Assembly: GCA_015661045.1 (NCBI GenBank)
Contig: JACVQG010000036.1
Coordinates: 1-8,333, forward strand
Reading direction: 5' to 3'
Origin: Dehalococcoidia bacterium
GTDB taxonomy: Bacteria > Chloroflexota > Dehalococcoidia > JACVQG01
Length of the DNA stretch: 8,333 bases
In this document: positions 4,595 through 8,333 of the stretch, piece by piece
How positions within the stretch are numbered: position 1 is the stretch's first letter
How the letters are laid out: every line of letters starts with the position of its first letter
Notes under the pieces: model-generated
The model's input: the letters and a program-made list of their open reading frames with translations, nothing else
Told to the model about the DNA's origin: nothing
Database searches by the model: none
Program-made: the position numbers and the translations under genes

Positions 4595-5986
4595 TTAGTT
4601 CTCGAAGTAGTCTTCATCCAACTGTCGTCCAGCGACACCTGTTAACATAGCGGCTTTTGCTACCGCTTTAGCCACTGCCCGATGGACGGCCAGGTTCAAT
4701 GGCTGGGAAATAAGTTCTCCAGGTTCAGTCGTTTTGACAATAGCTTCAGCAGCGGCTATAAACATTTCTTCGTTGAACTTTCGGGCGCGTGAATCTGCCA
4801 CACCTCGCCAAATACCTGGATAACCCAGTATATTGTTTACTGCTTTGCCGTCGGTCGCCAGGGCTGCACCGGCTGCTTTAGCTACACCGGGATCTATCTC
4901 CGGGTCGGGATTGGATAGGGCGAATATTATCTGGCCGGGGTTGACCATCTCCGGTTTTATAAGGTCTTTTACGGTGCTCAAGCCGATAACTAAGTCAGCA
5001 GTGCGCATAATTTCTTCCAGGCTGGAGGCGATACCTCCCCGTTGTACATGGCGTTGAATGCTGGCCTCCGAACGTGCGGTACCAAGGACAGGGTTCCCCG
5101 TAAAATTGCTAATCATCTCGGCCACGGTAAGTCCTGCTGCGCCCAGACCGATCATACCAATCTTGATTTTATGTATGTCCTTCCTGGTAAGCGCACAAGC
5201 ATTTATTACCGCAGCCAGCACCACCACAGCGGTACCCTGCTGATCGTCCTGCATGACCGGAATATCCAGTTCATCCTTGAGTTTTTCCAGCACACCGAAA
5301 CAGCATGGAGCACAGATATCTTCTAATTGAATGCCACAAAAGGTAGGAGAGATATGTTTCACTGTGTTTATAATGTCCTGTTCATTTTTGCTATTTAACA
5401 GGATGGGGATACCATTCAGTCCGACCAATTGCTGTAGGAGTGCAGCTTTGCCTTCCATCACAGGCATCCCGGCCACGGGACCTATATCACCCAATCCGAG
5501 TACGGCCGTGCCATCGGTGACAATGGCTATGTTGGAGCTGATGGAAGTATATAAATTTTTTAATGAGGCATCTTTCCTGATAAGGTTGCATACCTCAGCC
5601 ACACCCGGAGTATAGACTTTGCGGAGGTCGCTCAGGGAGTTAACCGGGTAGGTGCTGACCATCTTGATTTTTCCTCCCAAATGGAGCTGGAGCACCTCGT
5701 CACGGACCTCCAGAACGGTGGTCACATCCAGTTGAGTAACAGATTTCAGCACCCTATCCAGATGGGCTTCATCATCTACGATGATGTCAATATCGCGGAT
5801 AACGTTATGGTATCCCAACTGCACTGTCTGGATATTGCCAATATTAGCGCCGGCAGCGCCTATAGCTGAAGCCAGACGGCCCAGGGTGCCAGGCACATTA
5901 TGGTTTTTGCAACGTAATGTGCGGACAATCCCATAACGGTGCTCGTGTACAGGTATAATGGTAGGAGGTACTTTTTTAACAACCAT
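4595..5986 (-). CDS. Malic enzyme with N-terminal ACT domain
   Basis: This 463-residue cytoplasmic enzyme oxidatively decarboxylates malate to pyruvate and CO2 with reduction of NAD(P). Residues about 18-95 are an ACT domain (NHNVPGTLGRLASAIGAAGANI is its core), probably for allosteric control by a small ligand. The malic enzyme part follows: Y125 in YTPGVAEVC and K180 in MEGKAALL are the catalytic Tyr and Lys, E222/D223 in QLEDI and D247 in MQDDQQGTA are metal ligands, and a GLGAAG nucleotide loop spans 280-285 with SNPDPE at 358-363. The second nucleotide-binding strand ends in LGTARS without the usual acidic residue, which may favour NADP. Bacterial malic enzymes without ACT are about 390 residues, so the extra length is the ACT domain. 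ATG at 5986 has GGAG 7 bases before it and lies 11 bases past the ferredoxin stop, so it is in the same operon. Confidence 0.93.
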   Translation of the reverse strand: MVVKKVPPTIIPVHEHRYGIVRTLRCKNHNVPGTLGRLASAIGAAGANIGNIQTVQLGYHNVIRDIDIIVDDEAHLDRVLKSVTQLDVTTVLEVRDEVLQLHLGGKIKMVSTYPVNSLSDLRKVYTPGVAEVCNLIRKDASLKNLYTSISSNIAIVTDGTAVLGLGDIGPVAGMPVMEGKAALLQQLVGLNGIPILLNSKNEQDIINTVKHISPTFCGIQLEDICAPCCFGVLEKLKDELDIPVMQDDQQGTAVVVLAAVINACALTRKDIHKIKIGMIGLGAAGLTVAEMISNFTGNPVLGTARSEASIQRHVQRGGIASSLEEIMRTADLVIGLSTVKDLIKPEMVNPGQIIFALSNPDPEIDPGVAKAAGAALATDGKAVNNILGYPGIWRGVADSRARKFNEEMFIAAAEAIVKTTEPGELISQPLNLAVHRAVAKAVAKAAMLTGVAGRQLDEDYFEN

Positions 5987-5997
5987 GTTTATCTCCG

Positions 5998-6435
5998 TTA
6001 ATCAACTTTAGTTAGCTGTATTGCCCCAGAGGTGCAGAACTGCACACATGTAGGATGGCCATCGCAGCGGTCGCATATAGATAGCTTTTCCAGACCGTCG
6101 CTCCACCATATAGCATCGTAAGGGCAAGCCTCAACACATGCCATACATCCGTTACACTGATTATGGTCAATTGATATTACACCTGTAGCTTGACTCTGGC
6201 TCAAGGCACCCATTGGGCATGATTCCACGCAGGGAGTTGGCGATGGACATAGCTGGCAGATATGCGGTTCAAATAAAGACTCGCTATACTTATCGGTTAT
6301 ACGGATCCTGGATCTTTCGGGGTTCACCACGCCATCATGATAGATAGGACAGACCATCTCACACAGGCGGCATCCACTACACACCGGTATGTTAACCTTG
6401 ATTTCCAAAGCCCGTTGCATTTTCAACTCTGTCAT
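5998..6435 (-). CDS. Four-cluster [4Fe-4S] electron-transfer subunit (AorA-like)
   Basis: This 145-residue protein has sixteen cysteines in four cluster motifs: 19/22/25/29, 60/63/69/73, 94/97/100/104 and 121/124/130/134. The first and third are CxxCxxCxxxCP ferredoxin motifs; the second and fourth have a longer CxxCx5CxxxC form, as in DmsB/HycB-type subunits. There is no signal peptide, so it is cytoplasmic. Its start overlaps the aldehyde oxidoreductase stop as ATGA (6432-6435), with GGAGG 6 bases upstream, so the two are translationally coupled and surely partners. Size (about 16 kDa) and cluster number match AorA, the electron-transfer subunit of the Aromatoleum tungsten aldehyde oxidoreductase. 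It would take electrons from the AOR [4Fe-4S] cluster and pass them on. The BamC-type subunit of benzoyl-CoA reductase is a less likely alternative. Confidence 0.9.
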   Translation of the reverse strand: MTELKMQRALEIKVNIPVCSGCRLCEMVCPIYHDGVVNPERSRIRITDKYSESLFEPHICQLCPSPTPCVESCPMGALSQSQATGVISIDHNQCNGCMACVEACPYDAIWWSDGLEKLSICDRCDGHPTCVQFCTSGAIQLTKVD

Positions 6436-8318
6436 GCCTGGCCTCCTATCCCGAGCGAAACTGGCTTTATCTGAAGCCTCTCTATTGTCTGTGGCGTTGG
6501 CACACCGTTTTTATCCCAGCTATGGAGTTGATAGTATTCGTCCAGCATCTCCTGCCATTTTTTCATATCTAACATCTCACCGGCGGCAGAGCCGGCTGGC
6601 ACCGGCTCGTTGTACCAGGACTCCGGCGCTACATCGTATTCACGGGTGCCCAGGCCAAATTTACCCAGAAGGAGCCGTTCCGTAGTATATATACGCTCCG
6701 CAATCTCTTTCATCTGGTCAACCGGTATGTTCAAACCCGTGGCAACGTAGACGAATTTGCTGAATTCATCCCATGAAGGTGCATTCGGTGTATTAAACAC
6801 AGTTTGGAAACGGCAAAAGCCCAGGGCGTCACAGGCGGCGAAAAGGAGTTCATGCCACCAGACCATTCGGGCCTTGCCTTCATATGATTTGTAGTCCGGA
6901 GATACCGGCCCGCCATAATATTTCTCCAAGAAATCAGCCGGCAAACGGAGAACATCAGTACCCGGACGGCTGCGGTGCGGGTGGCCTCCGAGAGTCGAAA
7001 CTGCTTGCGAAAAAGTGAAGCTTTTGACTACCCGCCCACCGACAGCCGAGATTACACCATTTCTGATGAGTGTCAGGTATTTAGCGGATTCTGGCGGCAG
7101 TCTGTTAAGACAATAAGGCCCATCAGCTAGAATATCGCCAAAACCACGGCGATAAATAATATCGTTTATAAGGGATAACATTGCATCCGCATCCCCCCAC
7201 TTCAGGGTCCGGCCTATATCTTTTTGGGTAATGATTCCTCTCTCATATAGCTCCATGGCAAAACCAATCAGGAAGCCAGATTCCATAACATCAAGGCCTG
7301 CTTCGTTACAGACCTGGCTAGCGTATATAACCGTAGCGGGGTCCAGGACTTCGGTGTCAATGCCCAGATGTCCTATGGCGCCATATTCGGGGCCTTGCCC
7401 TCTGTTGCCGGCATACTTACCATCCTTGATGAGGTATCGGGCGCGGCAATGCACCAGGCAGCCGGAACAGGATGCCATGCCGAGGCTATGCTCATCAAAT
7501 TTCTCGGCATACAAGTTTTTCATTCTCTCGCCCAGAGATACCCGGTCATTATGGGAGAGTAGCCAGCCACCCGTATCGGCTGGAGCTACCAATAATGGGG
7601 TGCCAAAGCGTTTCATGGCCTTGGTCCACTTGCGGGCGAGAAGAGCATCGCCTTGTTCTTTAAAGTAATCGAGAAAAGCCTGGGGGTGGGCAATAGTGAC
7701 ATCTTGAGTGCCATGGGCAGCAATGGCTTTGAGTTTTTTGGAACCCATTACTGCTCCCATACCGAAACGGCCGGCGGCATCTTTAACATCGGTCATCACG
7801 TTAGCATATCTCACCAGGTTTTCACCGGCGGGTCCGATAACTATCGCGCGGATATCAGGGTCGCCGGTCTCCTGACGGATGGCAACCTGGGTATCCCAGG
7901 TGTTTTTGCCCCAAATACCCTGGGCATCCTTTATCTGGATTTTATCATCGGTAATCAATAGATAGACTGGCTTCTCACTCTTGCCAGTGATAACCAGGTG
8001 ATGGAACCCTGCGTAGACCATCTCCGGGGCAAAGTGGCCGCCGCAGTTGGAATCTCCCAGGTTACCATTATCGGGGGAACGGCTGGTTATATTGAAGCGG
8101 GCGGTGCCAAAGCCGGGGATACCGGTAAGTAGACCGGCCCCGATAATAAGGGGATTATCCGGGCTAAAGGGGTCGGTATCGGGCTTTATCATAGAATAGA
8201 GCAAGAGCATATTGATACCCCGCGCTCCCAGGTACTTTTGCCGCCATTCTAAGGGAATTTCCCGTTTGGTCACCGTTTTGTTAGTTAGATCAATAAAAGC
8301 TATTTTTCTGGTTAACAT
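6432..8318 (-). CDS. Aldehyde:ferredoxin oxidoreductase, W/Mo-pterin catalytic subunit
   Basis: This 628-residue catalytic subunit is full-length for the family. The N-terminal AFOR_N domain (about 4-205) binds the bis-pterin cofactor, with the signature GRFGMGAVMGSKKLKAI at 183-199 and GNLGDSNCGG near 85-94. The [4Fe-4S] cluster ligands are C284, C287 and C291 (CSGCLVHC), with the distant C502 in DALGFC; Pyrococcus AOR uses C288, C291, C295 and C494. GPEYG at 309-313 carries a conserved glutamate, and GGHPHRSRPG (444-453) supplies candidate active-site histidines. It would oxidise an aldehyde to the acid, or run in reverse, exchanging electrons with the coupled four-cluster protein. There is no signal peptide, so it is cytoplasmic. 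AGGGAG lies 6 bases before ATG 8318. The substrate cannot be read from sequence. The promoter is outside the window. Confidence 0.93.
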   Translation of the reverse strand: MLTRKIAFIDLTNKTVTKREIPLEWRQKYLGARGINMLLLYSMIKPDTDPFSPDNPLIIGAGLLTGIPGFGTARFNITSRSPDNGNLGDSNCGGHFAPEMVYAGFHHLVITGKSEKPVYLLITDDKIQIKDAQGIWGKNTWDTQVAIRQETGDPDIRAIVIGPAGENLVRYANVMTDVKDAAGRFGMGAVMGSKKLKAIAAHGTQDVTIAHPQAFLDYFKEQGDALLARKWTKAMKRFGTPLLVAPADTGGWLLSHNDRVSLGERMKNLYAEKFDEHSLGMASCSGCLVHCRARYLIKDGKYAGNRGQGPEYGAIGHLGIDTEVLDPATVIYASQVCNEAGLDVMESGFLIGFAMELYERGIITQKDIGRTLKWGDADAMLSLINDIIYRRGFGDILADGPYCLNRLPPESAKYLTLIRNGVISAVGGRVVKSFTFSQAVSTLGGHPHRSRPGTDVLRLPADFLEKYYGGPVSPDYKSYEGKARMVWWHELLFAACDALGFCRFQTVFNTPNAPSWDEFSKFVYVATGLNIPVDQMKEIAERIYTTERLLLGKFGLGTREYDVAPESWYNEPVPAGSAAGEMLDMKKWQEMLDEYYQLHSWDKNGVPTPQTIERLQIKPVSLGIGGQA

Positions 8319-8333
8319 CTGCCACTCCCTGAA

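Noticed and set aside
7231..7668. 145-codon open frame on the plus strand
   Set aside because: It is antisense to the conserved central part of the aldehyde oxidoreductase, whose cluster cysteines and motifs are read in the other frame; no domain is visible.

Overview
The window reads as chromosomal DNA from an uncultured anaerobic bacterium with a respiratory, acid- or aldehyde-oxidising metabolism. Three things suggest this: a nine-haem c-type cytochrome beside a b-type membrane cytochrome, a tungsten/molybdenum aldehyde:ferredoxin oxidoreductase with a polyferredoxin, and an ACT-domain malic enzyme. The overall style suits Chloroflexota of the Dehalococcoidia type, but that is an impression of gene style, not a proof. 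There is no rRNA or other marker gene here.

Layout. Positions 1-4182 are read on the + strand and 4595-8318 on the - strand, so the two halves converge on a 412-base non-coding stretch. The + half opens with the C-terminal end of a NarX/HisKA_3-type histidine kinase (2-346). It overlaps a NarL/LuxR-type response regulator by 8 bases (339-1010). Then come a small unrecognised membrane protein (1121-1450), a membrane-anchored nonahaem cytochrome c (1530-2642), a four-helix dihaem cytochrome b (2664-3431) and, after a 271-base leader, a lipoprotein cytochrome c (3703-4182). The - half is a tight operon: aldehyde:ferredoxin oxidoreductase (8318-6432), a four-cluster [4Fe-4S] protein overlapping it by ATGA (6435-5998), and an ACT-malic enzyme 11 bases further on (5986-4595). 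It ends in a good intrinsic terminator (4555-4510).

How the parts may work together. The nonahaem c and dihaem b proteins look like a split version of the single Geobacter protein CbcL, which has a nonahaem c domain followed by a HydC/FdnI-like dihaem b domain. The pair would move electrons between the menaquinone pool and periplasmic or extracellular carriers, possibly including the downstream lipoprotein cytochrome. The two-component pair just upstream is a plausible regulator. The oxidoreductase plus 16-cysteine protein matches the AorB/AorA pair of Aromatoleum-type enzymes, which would release low-potential electrons from aldehydes; the flavoprotein AorC is not in this window.

Non-coding DNA. 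The 4183-4594 gap holds a roughly 288-base element bounded by imperfect inverted repeats (29 of 37 positions). It contains three internal hairpins and a five-tract G-quadruplex motif, and looks like a non-autonomous (MITE-like) element. The leader at 3432-3702 holds a strong candidate promoter, a tandem 9-bp repeat and a terminator-like hairpin ahead of the cytochrome gene, which suggests attenuation. A 9-bp inverted repeat overlaps the ribosome binding site of the small membrane protein.
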